The notes beneath the pieces are model-generated. The model was given only the letters and a program-made list of their open reading frames with translations, did not search any database and was not told the origin of the DNA. This document shows positions 1 to 10,430 of a DNA stretch of 55,119 nt, piece by piece. Every line of letters starts with the position of its first letter. The stretch's first letter is position 1. The translations under genes and the position numbers were made by a program. This DNA is from Bacillus sp. FJAT-14578 (GTDB taxonomy: Bacteria; Bacillota; Bacilli; Bacillales; Bacillaceae_H), in contig NZ_AYSE01000016.1 in the NCBI RefSeq assembly GCF_000504165.1, positions 1 to 55,119 on the forward strand, read 5' to 3'.

Positions 1-47
1 GATGGTAGTTGGGGGTTTCCCCCTGTGAGAGTAGGACGTTGCCAGGC
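1..47 (+). rRNA. rrf: 5S ribosomal RNA, 3' part
   Basis: The first 47 bases match the 3' third of a Bacillus 5S rRNA: the GATGGTAGT start of helix IV, the GGGGGTTTCCCCC hairpin, the GTGAGAGTAGGACG segment and the closing GCCAGGC end. The 5' part, and the rest of the presumed rRNA operon, lies before the window. A terminator hairpin follows directly, which fits the last gene of an rRNA operon. Position before csfB is the same as for the first rRNA operon of B. subtilis. Confidence 0.95.
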
Positions 48-52
48 CATTG

Positions 53-92
53 AAAAAAGATTAGCCATTTGGCTAGTCTTTTTTTATTTTTA
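53..92 (+). terminator. rRNA operon terminator
   Basis: A 9-bp stem (AGATTAGCC / GGCTAGTCT, one G-U pair) with an ATTT loop is followed by a run of seven T. It starts six bases after the 5S end, as expected for the intrinsic terminator of the rRNA operon. Confidence 0.9.
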
Positions 93-141
93 TTAACAAG
101 ACATAGTGTTACGGCGTATGATATATTATTAATCTTTTTTA

Positions 142-171
142 GTATGGATGACGGCCTTATAGAGAATAAAT
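142..171 (+). promoter_or_regulatory. candidate sigma-F promoter of csfB
   Basis: GTATG at 142-146 and GAGAATAAAT at 162-171, with a 15-bp spacer, resemble the sigma-F consensus (GYWTA, about 15 bp, GGNRANANTW). csfB is a sigma-F gene in B. subtilis. The -10 element would cover the upstream in-frame ATG at 170, so it also supports the start at 191. The match is partial. Confidence 0.4.
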
Positions 172-190
172 GAGTAATGGAGGTGGACAT

Positions 191-376
191 ATGAACCAAT
201 ATCCATTTACTTATTCAAATGACCCGTGTATGATATGCGATGAATTAAAGGAAAATGGAGTACAAATTCATCATCATTTTATTTGTACACATTGTGAAAA
301 AGAATTGGTTAATTTGCAAGTTCATACCGACTTATATTCATACTTCATTCAAAAGCTAAAGAAATTGTCTTTTTGA
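191..376 (+). CDS. csfB: anti-sigma factor CsfB (Gin), inhibitor of sigma-G
   Basis: A 61-residue protein of the CsfB/Gin family. In B. subtilis, CsfB binds and inhibits sigma-G in the early forespore (and sigma-E in the forespore compartment), preventing premature late gene expression. The zinc-binding signature is visible: CMIC near residue 13 and CTHC near residue 32, a pair of CxxC motifs in a very short protein. The start at 191 is chosen because GGAGGTGG at 179-186 is correctly spaced before it. The in-frame ATG at 170 lies upstream of that site and within the candidate sigma-F -10 element. It sits alone just after the rRNA operon, as in B. subtilis. xpaC and yaaN, which follow it there, are absent. 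Confidence 0.9.
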   Translation: MNQYPFTYSNDPCMICDELKENGVQIHHHFICTHCEKELVNLQVHTDLYSYFIQKLKKLSF

Positions 377-477
377 TTCCCTAGGCTTTGTTAACTTTGA
401 TATTGATTTTGTTGTTTTTGATCCATGCGTGCAATATAACTATTTTGTATGTATTCAACGAAAGCTGGAAGTGAAAT

Positions 478-525
478 GGAATGAAAGGGAAAGGAATGAA
501 AGGGAAACTCATTTTCCTTTCATTC
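478..525. repeat. 15-bp tandem repeat followed by an inverted copy
   Basis: GGAATGAAAGGGAAA occurs twice in tandem (478-492 and 493-507). The inverted copy TTTTCCTTTCATTCT at 511-525 pairs with either, so two alternative hairpins can form. The function is unknown; the nearer pairing could act as a weak terminator for csfB. Confidence 0.7.
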
Positions 526-570
526 TATTCAAATGAGTCAAAAATCAACATTAGACTTTCACATAGCTTA

Positions 571-615
571 TTCATAAAATAAACAGCCTCATAACGGGGC
601 TGTTTATTTTATGAA
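571..615. terminator. strong hairpin before yaaO, likely bidirectional terminator
   Basis: A perfect 18-bp stem (571-588 with 598-615) encloses a 9-base loop. The A- and T-rich arms give a U-run on either strand, typical of bidirectional Bacillus terminators. It lies between csfB and yaaO. Confidence 0.75.
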
Positions 616-688
616 AAATTTTAAGAAGATATCTTTTTTATTGCTATAATAGATATTATTGAATCTTTATAGGGAAGGAGAGATTACA

Positions 689-2140
689 ATGGATCAATCC
701 CAAACCCCTTTATTTACCAAATTGAAGGAACATCATTTAAGACAGACTATCTCTTTTCACGTACCTGGCCATAAAAACGGCAGGGTATTTCCTGGAAAAT
801 TCAGTTCTCCATTTGCCGATATCCTAAACATCGATGTAACAGAGCTGACAGGATTGGACGACTTGCATGATCCTGAAGGGGTTATTGCTGAATCCCAGCA
901 TTTAGCTGCTAACCTTTACGGTGTTGATAAGACATACTTTTTAGTGAATGGATCTACAGTAGGAAATTTAGCTTCCATTCTATCTGTTATTTCGCCGAAT
1001 GATACGGTAATTGTGCAAAGAGATTGTCATAAATCTGTTTTGAATGCTTTAAAAATGGCTAATGCTCGCCCTATATTTATAGCTCCAGAGTATGATGGAA
1101 ATGCTAATGTTTGTATAGGAGTAGACCAGGAAGATGTTATAAAGGCAATTAAGCAGTATCCATCTGCAAAAGCCGTCATTTTAACAAACCCGAACTATTA
1201 TGGAATCACGAGAAACTTAAAAGGAATTATTGAATTTGCGCATTATCATCAAATCCCAGTTATTGTAGATGAAGCTCATGGGGCACATTTTATATTAGAA
1301 GATCCTTTCCCGGCATCAGCTGTTCAGGCTGGAGCTGATTTAGTCATTCAATCCGCTCATAAAACTTTACCGGCTATGACGATGGGGTCATACTTACATG
1401 TTCAAGGAACTTTTATTAATATGGAGAGATTGGAGTTTTATTTGCGTGCTTTACAATCAAGCAGCCCCTCTTATCCCCTTATGGCCTCGCTTGACTTAGC
1501 CCGATTTTATTTAGCTCAATTAAAATCAGAAAAAACACAAATCCGCTCTTTAGTTCAGAGCTTAACCCAGTTTAAAAAACAGTTAAATGAGCTGGAAGGC
1601 ATGAGAGTTGTATCTCCTTTGGTATCTCATATAAAAGAAGACCCATTGAAAGTCATGATTGAACCCGTTCATCCATTTATTAAAACCGGATATAGCTTAC
1701 AAAGGCAATTAGAGTCTCAACAGATTTATAGTGAGTTAGCGGATTTGTTTCATGTGTTGCTTGTTTTACCTCTTAGTGGGCAGTTTCCCTTTGAACAATC
1801 CCTTCAAAAAATGAAAAAAGCTTTGGAGAAGGCGATTAATAATGAGACTGTTCTTAATATAAATCAAATTCGCCCTTTTCATTTTCAAAACATTGCATTA
1901 GCTATAAGTTATGAAGAGATGCAGTTATTAAAGAAAAGAACAGTTCCTTTTGAAAAAGCAATCGGGAAGATAGCGGCCTCTTCGGTCATTCCTTATCCTC
2001 CGGGCATTCCCATTTTAATGGAGGGGGAATTAATTACGAACCGCCATCTTGCTTATATTTCACATTTACAAGAATTAGGTGCCAAAATTCAAGGAGGACA
2101 AGCCTTATCTAATCAACAATTGGAAGTATTTTCGATATAG
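689..2140 (+). CDS. yaaO: Orn/Lys/Arg decarboxylase family protein YaaO (PLP enzyme)
   Basis: A 483-residue, fold-type I PLP-dependent enzyme of the Orn/Lys/Arg decarboxylase family, close in length to B. subtilis YaaO. The family signature for the PLP lysine, SAHKTLPAM, is present with K225 as the Schiff-base residue, preceded by the VDEAHGAH segment that holds the cofactor aspartate. The N-terminal HVPGHKNG motif and the VNGST phosphate-binding region are also clear. The true substrate of YaaO proteins has not been settled, so the reaction (arginine, lysine or ornithine decarboxylation) is inference from the family. The start at 689 follows GGAAGGAGAG; an upstream in-frame TTG at 659 has no ribosome binding site. 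tmk follows after 15 bp, suggesting one operon. Confidence 0.92.
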   Translation: MDQSQTPLFTKLKEHHLRQTISFHVPGHKNGRVFPGKFSSPFADILNIDVTELTGLDDLHDPEGVIAESQHLAANLYGVDKTYFLVNGSTVGNLASILSVISPNDTVIVQRDCHKSVLNALKMANARPIFIAPEYDGNANVCIGVDQEDVIKAIKQYPSAKAVILTNPNYYGITRNLKGIIEFAHYHQIPVIVDEAHGAHFILEDPFPASAVQAGADLVIQSAHKTLPAMTMGSYLHVQGTFINMERLEFYLRALQSSSPSYPLMASLDLARFYLAQLKSEKTQIRSLVQSLTQFKKQLNELEGMRVVSPLVSHIKEDPLKVMIEPVHPFIKTGYSLQRQLESQQIYSELADLFHVLLVLPLSGQFPFEQSLQKMKKALEKAINNETVLNINQIRPFHFQNIALAISYEEMQLLKKRTVPFEKAIGKIAASSVIPYPPGIPILMEGELITNRHLAYISHLQELGAKIQGGQALSNQQLEVFSI

Positions 2141-2155
2141 AAGGAGAAATAAAAC

Positions 2156-2794
2156 GTGTCAGGTAAATTTATTACGTTTGAGGGACCCGAGGGTGCTGGA
2201 AAAACAACCGTTATTCAAATGTTACACCAATCATTAGAGAATATAGGCTATTCCACTTTATTAACAAGAGAACCAGGTGGAATTAAAATTGCAGAGGACA
2301 TTCGGAAGATCATTTTGAATCCCGAGCATACGGAGATGGATCCTAGAACGGAGGCACTGCTTTATGCCGCAGCGAGAAGGCAGCATTTAGCAGAAAAAGT
2401 GATCCCCGCTCTCAAAGAAGGGAAAATAGTATTGTGTGATCGTTTTGTTGATAGTTCATTAGCGTATCAAGGTTTTGCCAGAGGGCTAGGAATGGATGAA
2501 GTTTATCAAATTAACGAGTTTGCAATTAATGGACTTATGCCTCATTTAACTTTTTATTTAGATATTGAACCTGAAATTGGATTAAGAAGAATCAATCAAA
2601 ATCAAGAGCGGGAAATTAATCGTCTTGATTTGGAAAAGCTCGAGTTTCACTATCAAGTAAGAGAAGGTTATTTGGCTCTATTAGAGAGATTCCCTGAACG
2701 TATCCATTTAATTGATGCAAACAAACCAATTGATGAGGTATGTGGAGAAATTTACCAAAAAATGAAAAGTTATTTGTCTATGGAACATTCATAG
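2156..2794 (+). CDS. tmk: thymidylate kinase
   Basis: A 212-residue dTMP kinase (dTMP + ATP to dTDP + ADP), an essential step in dTTP synthesis in the cytosol. The P-loop GPEGAGKT is at residues 10-17, the DR motif ([13 protein letters not shown]) is near residue 98, and an Arg-rich LID region ([14 protein letters not shown]) is near residue 145. The length matches the family. Translation starts at GTG 2156 after AGAAGGAGAA. It follows yaaO by 15 bp and precedes darA, the usual Bacillus order; a separate promoter candidate lies in the tmk-darA gap. Confidence 0.97.
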   Translation: MSGKFITFEGPEGAGKTTVIQMLHQSLENIGYSTLLTREPGGIKIAEDIRKIILNPEHTEMDPRTEALLYAAARRQHLAEKVIPALKEGKIVLCDRFVDSSLAYQGFARGLGMDEVYQINEFAINGLMPHLTFYLDIEPEIGLRRINQNQEREINRLDLEKLEFHYQVREGYLALLERFPERIHLIDANKPIDEVCGEIYQKMKSYLSMEHS

Positions 2795-2824
2795 AATGAA
2801 TACTGTTAAAGCCCCCATGGAAGT

Positions 2825-2833
2825 TGTTATAAT
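2825..2833 (+). promoter_or_regulatory. extended -10 promoter candidate before darA
   Basis: TGTTATAAT at 2825-2833 is a perfect extended -10 (TGnTATAAT); only a weak -35 (GTTAAA at 2805) precedes it at 17 bp. It could give darA-holB-ricT-yabA their own transcript. Confidence 0.5.
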
Positions 2834-2905
2834 AGAGAATAAAATGAACCTTCAATCAATGGAGGTACTGACCGTTGAAGCAGGATCAAAATACTTAAGA
2901 TATGA

Positions 2906-3250
<345 letters not shown>

Positions 3251-3275
3251 TAGAGGATTAAAAGGTGATTAGAAT

Positions 3276-4268
3276 ATGAATAAAACGTGGGAACAGCTTG
3301 AACAAATACAACCCAATGTCATGAAAATGCTAAAGAACGGTTTAGTAAAAGAGCGAGTAGCCCACGCTTATATATTTGAAGGTGGAAAAGGAACGGGAAA
3401 AAAAGACGCTGCTCTTTTATTTGCTAAAAGCCTTTTTTGTTTGCAGTTACAACAGTATAAACCTTGTAACCAATGTAGTAATTGCCGGCGTATTGAATCC
3501 GCTAATTATCCCGATGTTCACCAAATTGCGCCTGATGGATTATCCATTAAAAAAGAGCAAATTCAACACCTGCAATCGGAGTTCATGAAAACGGGAGTAG
3601 AATCCAACCGAAAGCTTTACATTATTGAACATGTCGACAAAATGACAGTAAATGCAGCAAATAGCTTATTGAAATTTCTGGAAGAACCAAGCGGTGGCAC
3701 ATATGCCCTGTTATTAACGGAGCAGGTTCATAAACTATTGAATACTATCACATCAAGATGCCAAATTATTTCATTTCGTGCTCTGACACCGGAAGATCTT
3801 CAGAATAAATTAATGGAACAGCAAGTGCCTCAAGCATTTGCTGTTCTGTTAGCGAAACTAACCAATAATTTTGAAGAAGCGCTTCAGCTATATGAGGATG
3901 AATGGTTTGGACTTGCACGTAAGTTAGTGATACAATTAAATGAAATGCTGGCGACAAGACCGCAGCAAAGTTTGCTGTTTATTCATGAAAAATGGATGGA
4001 GCATTTTTCTGAGAAGGAACAAGCCGAGCTGGGACTGAACATGTTGCTTATGCTTTACAGAGATTTATTATCCATTCAGTTGGATCAAGAAAACACGGTG
4101 GTGTTTACCGATAGATTCGAACAGTTAAAACAGCAAGCCCTTCAAAATACTCAAAAGAGAACGATTCATGATTTAGAAGCCATTCTGAAGGCGAAAAATA
4201 AGCTAAACTCCAATATGAATTTACAATTGTTGATGGAGCAGCTGGTGTTGGATTTGCAGGAGGGATAA
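3276..4268 (+). CDS. holB: DNA polymerase III delta' subunit
   Basis: A 330-residue clamp-loader subunit of the AAA+ family that helps load the beta clamp at the replication fork. Visible are a P-loop-like GGKGTGKK at residues 36-43, four zinc-binding cysteines (C55, C64, C67, C70) in the delta' arrangement, and the NAANSLLKFLEEP sensor region near residue 127. Reading frames on the other strand and in frame +1 inside it are shadows. The start is ATG 3276 after AAAGGTGAT. ricT follows 4 bp downstream, so the genes are co-transcribed and probably translationally coupled. Confidence 0.96.
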   Translation: MNKTWEQLEQIQPNVMKMLKNGLVKERVAHAYIFEGGKGTGKKDAALLFAKSLFCLQLQQYKPCNQCSNCRRIESANYPDVHQIAPDGLSIKKEQIQHLQSEFMKTGVESNRKLYIIEHVDKMTVNAANSLLKFLEEPSGGTYALLLTEQVHKLLNTITSRCQIISFRALTPEDLQNKLMEQQVPQAFAVLLAKLTNNFEEALQLYEDEWFGLARKLVIQLNEMLATRPQQSLLFIHEKWMEHFSEKEQAELGLNMLLMLYRDLLSIQLDQENTVVFTDRFEQLKQQALQNTQKRTIHDLEAILKAKNKLNSNMNLQLLMEQLVLDLQEG

Positions 4269-4272
4269 ACGC

Positions 4273-5100
4273 TTGTATGATGTAGTAGGAGTCCGTTTTA
4301 AAAAAGCGGGGAAAATATATTATTTTGATCCTGGTGAGCTTATCATTCCAGATGGAGAGTTTGTCATTGTAGAAACGATTCGGGGAGTGGAGTTCGGCAA
4401 GGTCGTGATTAATAAAAAACAAGTCAGTGAGCATGATGTCGTACTTCCTTTGAAGAAAGTCATTCGAACTGCAGATGCAAAAGATAGGCTGATAGTGGAA
4501 GAAAATAGACAAGCAGCAAAGGAAGCTTATGATGTTTGTGTTCAAAAAGTTCATGAGCATAATCTTGATATGAAATTAGTTGATGTCGAATATACATTTG
4601 ATCGCAATAAAGTAATTTTTTACTTTACGGCTGACGGCCGAATTGATTTCAGAGAACTGGTTAAAGATTTGGCATCTATTTTCCGTACGAGGATTGAGCT
4701 GCGCCAAATTGGAGTTCGTGATGAGGCAAAACTATTAGGCGGTATTGGCCCTTGCGGTCGTATGCTTTGCTGTTCGACGTTTTTAGGGGATTTTGAGCCT
4801 GTGTCCATTAAAATGGCAAAGGATCAAAATCTATCTTTAAACCCAACAAAGATTTCAGGACTATGCGGAAGGCTGATGTGCTGCTTAAAGTATGAAAATG
4901 ATGAATATGAAACGGCGAAAGAACAATTGCCCGATTTAGGAGAAACAATTCAAACACCGAATGGTAAGGGAAAAGTAGTCGGCTTAAATATTCTTGAGCG
5001 AATTTTACAAGTGGAATTGTTAGACCGTCAGCAAATTGTAGAATTTACATTAGATGAAATTGTAAAAGAAGGGGCTGTTTCATTTCAAGCTACAGAGTAA
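4273..5100 (+). CDS. ricT: RicT (YaaT), subunit of the RNase Y regulating RicAFT complex
   Basis: A 275-residue PSP1-domain protein. In B. subtilis RicT joins RicA and RicF in a complex carrying two 4Fe-4S clusters. The complex stimulates RNase Y-dependent mRNA maturation and is needed for the phosphorelay, sporulation, competence and biofilm formation. All the cluster-linked cysteines are present: C161, C166, C167 (CGRMLCC) and C198, C203, C204 (CGRLMCC). The start is TTG 4273, giving the family's usual [20 protein letters not shown] opening, with AGGAGGGA (4258-4265) correctly placed at the end of holB. It sits between holB and yabA as in B. subtilis. Confidence 0.96.
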   Translation: MYDVVGVRFKKAGKIYYFDPGELIIPDGEFVIVETIRGVEFGKVVINKKQVSEHDVVLPLKKVIRTADAKDRLIVEENRQAAKEAYDVCVQKVHEHNLDMKLVDVEYTFDRNKVIFYFTADGRIDFRELVKDLASIFRTRIELRQIGVRDEAKLLGGIGPCGRMLCCSTFLGDFEPVSIKMAKDQNLSLNPTKISGLCGRLMCCLKYENDEYETAKEQLPDLGETIQTPNGKGKVVGLNILERILQVELLDRQQIVEFTLDEIVKEGAVSFQATE

Positions 5101-5114
5101 CGAGGTGGGTAAAG

Positions 5115-5477
5115 GTGGATAAGAAAGAAATTTTTGATTCGGTCACAAATATGGAAGAACAAATAAGCCATTTATATCATCAACTTGGGAACCTAAAGGA
5201 ACATTTAGCCCAATTAATTGAGGAAAATCATCATTTAAAGCTTGAAAATGACCATCTGCGTCGCCGCCTTGACCAGACGACTTTGGAAATGAAACGAAAA
5301 GACCACAAACATAAAGTGAGCAAACAGGAAAAAGAGCAAAAGGTCGATATCGGTGAGGGGTATGATAACCTTGCCCGTCTTTATCAAGAAGGGTTCCATA
5401 TTTGTAATATTCATTATGGAAGTGTCCGAAAAGATGGAGATTGCTTATTTTGTTTATCATTTTTAAATAAAAAGTAG
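5115..5477 (+). CDS. yabA: replication initiation control protein YabA
   Basis: A 120-residue negative regulator of DNA replication initiation that in B. subtilis bridges DnaA and the beta clamp DnaN. An N-terminal heptad-rich coiled coil (about residues 1-60) forms the tetramer. After a Lys-rich linker, the C-terminal zinc domain has H95, C97, C110 and C113, matching the known ligand pattern. The start is GTG 5115 following GAGGTGGG, 14 bp after ricT. A hairpin terminator follows the stop codon, so the darA-yabA unit may end here. Confidence 0.95.
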   Translation: MDKKEIFDSVTNMEEQISHLYHQLGNLKEHLAQLIEENHHLKLENDHLRRRLDQTTLEMKRKDHKHKVSKQEKEQKVDIGEGYDNLARLYQEGFHICNIHYGSVRKDGDCLFCLSFLNKK

Positions 5478-5488
5478 TGGATATAAAG

Positions 5489-5520
5489 ATAGCCTTTCCT
5501 TTTGGAGAGGCTATTTTTAT
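5489..5520 (+). terminator. terminator after yabA
   Basis: An 11-bp stem (ATAGCCTTTCC / GGAGAGGCTAT, one G-U) with a TTTT loop is followed by TTTTTAT. It lies between the yabA stop and the start of trmN6. Confidence 0.8.
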
Positions 5521-5554
5521 GGTGTTCATATTTCAACCAAGAGAGGAAAGAGAA

Positions 5555-6301
5555 ATGGTATATTTACGTGAAGATGAACGGTTAGATTATTTATTGGCTG
5601 AAGAACAATTACGTATTATTCAAAGTCCTTCTGTATTTGCTTTTTCTTTAGATGCAGTATTACTTGCCCGTTTTGCTTATATGCCTATTCAAAAAGGAAA
5701 TGTGATTGATCTTTGTACAGGAAATGGAGTGATTCCTTTATTTTTATCAAGACGTACAAAGGGAAAGATTACAGGTGTGGAGATTCAAGAAAGATTATAT
5801 GATATGGCTGTCAGAAGCGTAGAGTATAATCAATTGCAGAATCGCATTGAGCTGATACATGGTGACCTGAAAGATATGCCGGAAAAGCTTGGGCATGGGA
5901 AATTTGATGTTGTCACTTGTAACCCTCCTTATTTCAAAACTCCAAATAAAGATGAAATTAATCTAAATGAACATTTAGCCATTGCGCGCCATGAAATTCA
6001 TTGTACGCTGGAAGATGTCATTCGTGTTAGCAGTCAACTGACAAGAGCGGGAGGAAAGATAGCCCTTGTCCATCGTCCGGGGCGGTTAATGGATATCCTT
6101 TCTTTAATGCGTCAATATAAAATTGAGCCAAAGCGATTGCAGTTTGTCTATCCAAAGATTGGAAAGGAATCCAATACGATTTTAGTGGAAGGTATAAAAA
6201 ATGGACAGCCGGACTTAAAGATTTTGCCCCCGCTCATTGTATATAATGAAAATAATGAGTATACAAAAGAGTTAAGGACGATTCTATATGGTGAACAGTA
6301 A
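5555..6301 (+). CDS. trmN6: tRNA1(Val) adenine-37 N6-methyltransferase family protein (YabB)
   Basis: A 248-residue class I SAM-dependent methyltransferase. The SAM-binding motif I reads [15 protein letters not shown] (near residue 50), and the catalytic NPPY motif of N6-adenine methylases is clear ([10 protein letters not shown], near residue 127). By family it modifies A37 of tRNA1(Val); this is known for the E. coli enzyme and inferred here. The start is placed at ATG 5555, after GAGAGGAAAG and matching the B. subtilis YabB length. The longer in-frame extension back to 5477 would run through the yabA terminator. The last 14 bases overlap yazA, indicating translational coupling. Confidence 0.9.
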   Translation: MVYLREDERLDYLLAEEQLRIIQSPSVFAFSLDAVLLARFAYMPIQKGNVIDLCTGNGVIPLFLSRRTKGKITGVEIQERLYDMAVRSVEYNQLQNRIELIHGDLKDMPEKLGHGKFDVVTCNPPYFKTPNKDEINLNEHLAIARHEIHCTLEDVIRVSSQLTRAGGKIALVHRPGRLMDILSLMRQYKIEPKRLQFVYPKIGKESNTILVEGIKNGQPDLKILPPLIVYNENNEYTKELRTILYGEQ

Positions 6302-6581
6302 GTGTTATTATTTCTACGTTTTGCAATGCAATGACGGAAGTTTTTACGCCGGTTATACCACTAACCTTCAACATCGTGTCGACAAGCATAACAGCGGAAA
6401 GGGAGCCAAATATACGAATTCCAGAAAACCGGTGGCACTAATCTTTTATCAGGAGCTTTCTTCTAAAAGTGAAGCAATGAAAGCGGAGGCGCAATTTAAA
6501 AAACTGAAAAGGCCTGAAAAAGAGGCATTTTTGAAAAAGGAGAGAATCCGAAATCATGTGGCAACAGAAAAGCTACAATGA
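6288..6581 (+). CDS. yazA: GIY-YIG nuclease-domain protein YazA
   Basis: A 97-residue single-domain protein of the GIY-YIG superfamily (UPF0213/YhbQ type). The signature [17 protein letters not shown] carries the two conserved tyrosine-containing strands, followed by the Arg in [15 protein letters not shown]. These small proteins are predicted nucleases; the cellular substrate of YazA is not established. It overlaps trmN6 by 14 bp and rsmI by 26 bp, so the three are a tightly coupled group. Confidence 0.93.
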   Translation: MVNSKCYYFYVLQCNDGSFYAGYTTNLQHRVDKHNSGKGAKYTNSRKPVALIFYQELSSKSEAMKAEAQFKKLKRPEKEAFLKKERIRNHVATEKLQ

Positions 6582-7434
6582 GCAGAGAAAAGGCGGTATG
6601 TTATATTTGGTTCCGACCCCTATCGGAAATCTGGAAGATATGACGTTCCGTGCTATTCGTTTATTGAAAGAAGCAGATTATATAGCAGCTGAAGATACAA
6701 GGCAGACGAAAAAACTATGCAATCATTTTGAAATTGACACTCCTATTGTGAGTTACCATGAACATAATAAAGAGAGTAAAGGGAAGCAGATTTTAAGTGA
6801 TTTAGAAGCGGGAAAAATAATTGCTCTCGTCAGTGATGCAGGAATGCCGACGATCTCTGATCCAGGATACGAACTGGTTGTTTTAGCATCGCGACATGAG
6901 CATCATGTTGTTCCGTTGCCAGGAGCAAATGCTGCTTTAACTTCCCTTATAGCTTCTGGTTTACCGACTTCCTATTTCATGTTCTATGGATTTTTGCCAA
7001 GACATAAAAAGCAAAAAAAAGAGCAGTTGGAACAACTAAAGAAAATGAAAGCGACTCTTATTTTTTATGAAGCGCCCCATCGTTTAAAGGAAACCCTACA
7101 GTTAATGTTTGAAGCACTTGGGAACCGTCCTATTGCTGTAACAAGAGAGCTAACGAAAAGGTACGAGGAATTTATAAGAGGTAATTTAGAGGAAATGCTG
7201 GAATGGGCGAATAAAGAGGAGATCCGCGGGGAATTTTGTCTCATCGTCCAGGGGAATGAAGGTGAAGATGAGGATGAGCAGCAAGATACCTGGTGGGAGC
7301 ATTTTAATGTTATTGAACATGTTAACTTTTATATAGAGGAAAAAGGAATGAACAATAAAGATTCTATCAAGCAAGCGGCAAAAGATCGAAATGTATCCAA
7401 AAGGGACATTTATAATGAATACCATAAGGGATAA
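6556..7434 (+). CDS. rsmI: 16S rRNA (cytidine-1402-2'-O)-methyltransferase RsmI
   Basis: A 292-residue tetrapyrrole-methylase-fold SAM enzyme that 2'-O-methylates C1402 in the decoding centre of 16S rRNA. The diagnostic N-terminal LYLVPTPIGNLEDMTFRAIR, the EDTRQTKKLC segment and the SDAGMPTISDPG loop are present; the length equals B. subtilis YabC. The start ATG 6556 is preceded by AAAGGAGAG (6537-6544). The start codon lies inside the end of yazA. A 20-bp bidirectional terminator separates it from the convergent abrB. Confidence 0.96.
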   Translation: MWQQKSYNEQRKGGMLYLVPTPIGNLEDMTFRAIRLLKEADYIAAEDTRQTKKLCNHFEIDTPIVSYHEHNKESKGKQILSDLEAGKIIALVSDAGMPTISDPGYELVVLASRHEHHVVPLPGANAALTSLIASGLPTSYFMFYGFLPRHKKQKKEQLEQLKKMKATLIFYEAPHRLKETLQLMFEALGNRPIAVTRELTKRYEEFIRGNLEEMLEWANKEEIRGEFCLIVQGNEGEDEDEQQDTWWEHFNVIEHVNFYIEEKGMNNKDSIKQAAKDRNVSKRDIYNEYHKG

Positions 7435-7466
7435 AAAAACAACATTATGATTTAATATAATCATTA

Positions 7467-7511
7467 AAAAGACCCTTTACTTAATTGCGAAAATTAAGTA
7501 AAGGGTCTTTT
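7467..7511. terminator. bidirectional terminator between rsmI and abrB
   Basis: A perfect 20-bp stem (7467-7486 with 7492-7511) has a GCGAA loop. The arms begin with A-runs and end with T-runs, so it can terminate the convergent rsmI and abrB transcripts. Confidence 0.92.
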
Positions 7512-7544
7512 GCCTTAATCATTAAAATTGGCTTAAAGCGAAAT

Positions 7545-7829
7545 TTATTTAGAAAGTTGTAAGCTCTTTTGAAGTTCTTCCAGGATTTTTTCTGCTCCCT
7601 CACGGCTAACAATTAATTTACCGTCAGCAAGTTGAAGGTTATCATCTGATACTTCGCCTGTAATTTGGCAAGTCATGTTTGGTTTATATTTCTTTAAAAT
7701 AATACGCTCTTCATCCACATAAATTTCCAATGCATCTTTCTCTGCGATCCCCAATGTACGGCGTAATTCAATTGGAATTACCACGCGTCCTAATTCATCA
7801 ACTTTACGAACGATACCTGTAGATTTCAT
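7545..7829 (-). CDS. abrB: transition-state regulator AbrB
   Basis: A 94-residue global DNA-binding regulator that represses stationary-phase genes during exponential growth. The N-terminal AbrB swapped-hairpin domain (TGIVRKVDELGRVVIPIELRR) is nearly identical to B. subtilis AbrB, followed by the IVSREGAEKIL C-terminal dimerisation region. The conserved cysteine (MTCQITG) is present. The start is the ATG at 7829, 10 bp after GAGGAG; an upstream in-frame extension (MKRMRGDYDI) lies before the ribosome site and is rejected. It is the only protein gene on the minus strand in this window, divergent from metG. Tandem Spo0A boxes just downstream of its promoter predict repression by Spo0A~P. Confidence 0.97.
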   Translation of the reverse strand: MKSTGIVRKVDELGRVVIPIELRRTLGIAEKDALEIYVDEERIILKKYKPNMTCQITGEVSDDNLQLADGKLIVSREGAEKILEELQKSLQLSK

Positions 7830-7874
7830 AATGTCATAATCTCCTCTCATTCTTTTCATTCTCTATATTATTGT

Positions 7875-7893
7875 TTCGTCATTATTCGACAAA
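7875..7893 (-). promoter_or_regulatory. tandem Spo0A boxes in the abrB leader
   Basis: Read on the minus strand, TTTGTCGAA (7885-7893) is followed by TGACGAA (7875-7881): a perfect 0A box and a second box in direct repeat. They lie at about +10 to +28 from the inferred abrB start, the same place as the Spo0A operator of B. subtilis abrB. Confidence 0.85.
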
Positions 7894-7908
7894 TTTATCT
7901 GTGATTTC

Positions 7909-7937
7909 ATCATACCAGTGTTTCCAAAAGCAGTCAA
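7909..7937 (-). promoter_or_regulatory. sigma-A promoter of abrB
   Basis: On the minus strand TTGACT (7932-7937), a 17-bp spacer and TATGAT (7909-7914), with TGG before the -10 giving an extended -10. Transcription should start near 7902, just upstream of the Spo0A boxes. Confidence 0.85.
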
Positions 7938-8102
7938 TAAGTTTATATGTAAAAATCTGTAGATACTAAAAAAATAAATAAAAAGCCTTATAAATCAACA
8001 TTTAATGACCGTCAGTCACTTTTTTATAGGTGTTATTTTTCCAAAAAATGCATAAAAAATATTGGTAGAATAATATGTAGTTAAAAGAAAGAACTGAGAG
8101 TA

Positions 8103-8140
8103 ATGTCGAATTTTCGACATGAACAAAAGACAATTCGACA
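8103..8140. promoter_or_regulatory. cluster of three perfect Spo0A boxes
   Basis: TGTCGAA at 8104-8110 and its reverse complement TTCGACA at 8113-8119 form the 18-bp palindrome 8103-8120. A third TTCGACA lies at 8134-8140, 21 bp on. The cluster is about 165 bp upstream of the abrB -35 and 200 bp upstream of metG. Which gene it serves, if any, is not known. Confidence 0.6.
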
Positions 8141-8233
8141 CAAAGAAAAAGATTAAAAAGAAGGCAGTATATTTTTTTATGAATTTGGCTGAAGATGATA
8201 ATAATGGTTTATAGGGAATAAGAAAGGAATTTT

Positions 8234-8261
8234 TTGAATTTATCATGTAAAATAGTAATAT
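8234..8261 (+). promoter_or_regulatory. weak sigma-A promoter candidate for metG
   Basis: TTGAAT (8234-8239), 16 bp, TAATAT (8256-8261). The match is only moderate. No T-box specifier/antiterminator hairpin or SAM riboswitch is recognisable between here and metG. Confidence 0.4.
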
Positions 8262-8282
8262 ATGATAGGAAAGAACACATAG

Positions 8283-10295
<2,013 letters not shown>

Positions 10296-10330
10296 ATCTA
10301 TTTTGAAATAGTATTATTGGTTGTTGAGAA

Positions 10331-10390
10331 GAAAGAAGATGGATTTCTTATTTAGATAAAATATGAAATCCTCTTCTTCTTGTTATTTTA
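10331..10390 (+). terminator. hairpin after metG
   Basis: A 14-bp stem with one bulged T (10333-10347 with 10365-10378) and a loop of about 17 bases is followed by TGTTATTTT. A likely intrinsic terminator, with a less perfect U-run. Confidence 0.6.
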
Positions 10391-10430
10391 GGAAACTATA
10401 TTTATAGACGGATAAAATGAGGAGGTAACT

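Larger units (their letters stand above)
377..688. other. non-coding stretch between csfB and yaaO
   Basis: No gene is supportable here. It holds two hairpins, described separately: one built from a 15-bp tandem repeat (478-525) and a perfect 18-bp terminator-like stem (571-615). xpaC and yaaN occupy the equivalent place in B. subtilis, and no remnant of either is recognisable. Confidence 0.6.

Noticed and set aside
4105..4560. 151-codon minus-strand frame
   Set aside because: It lies antisense to the well-supported holB 3' end and ricT; no ribosome site or family match.
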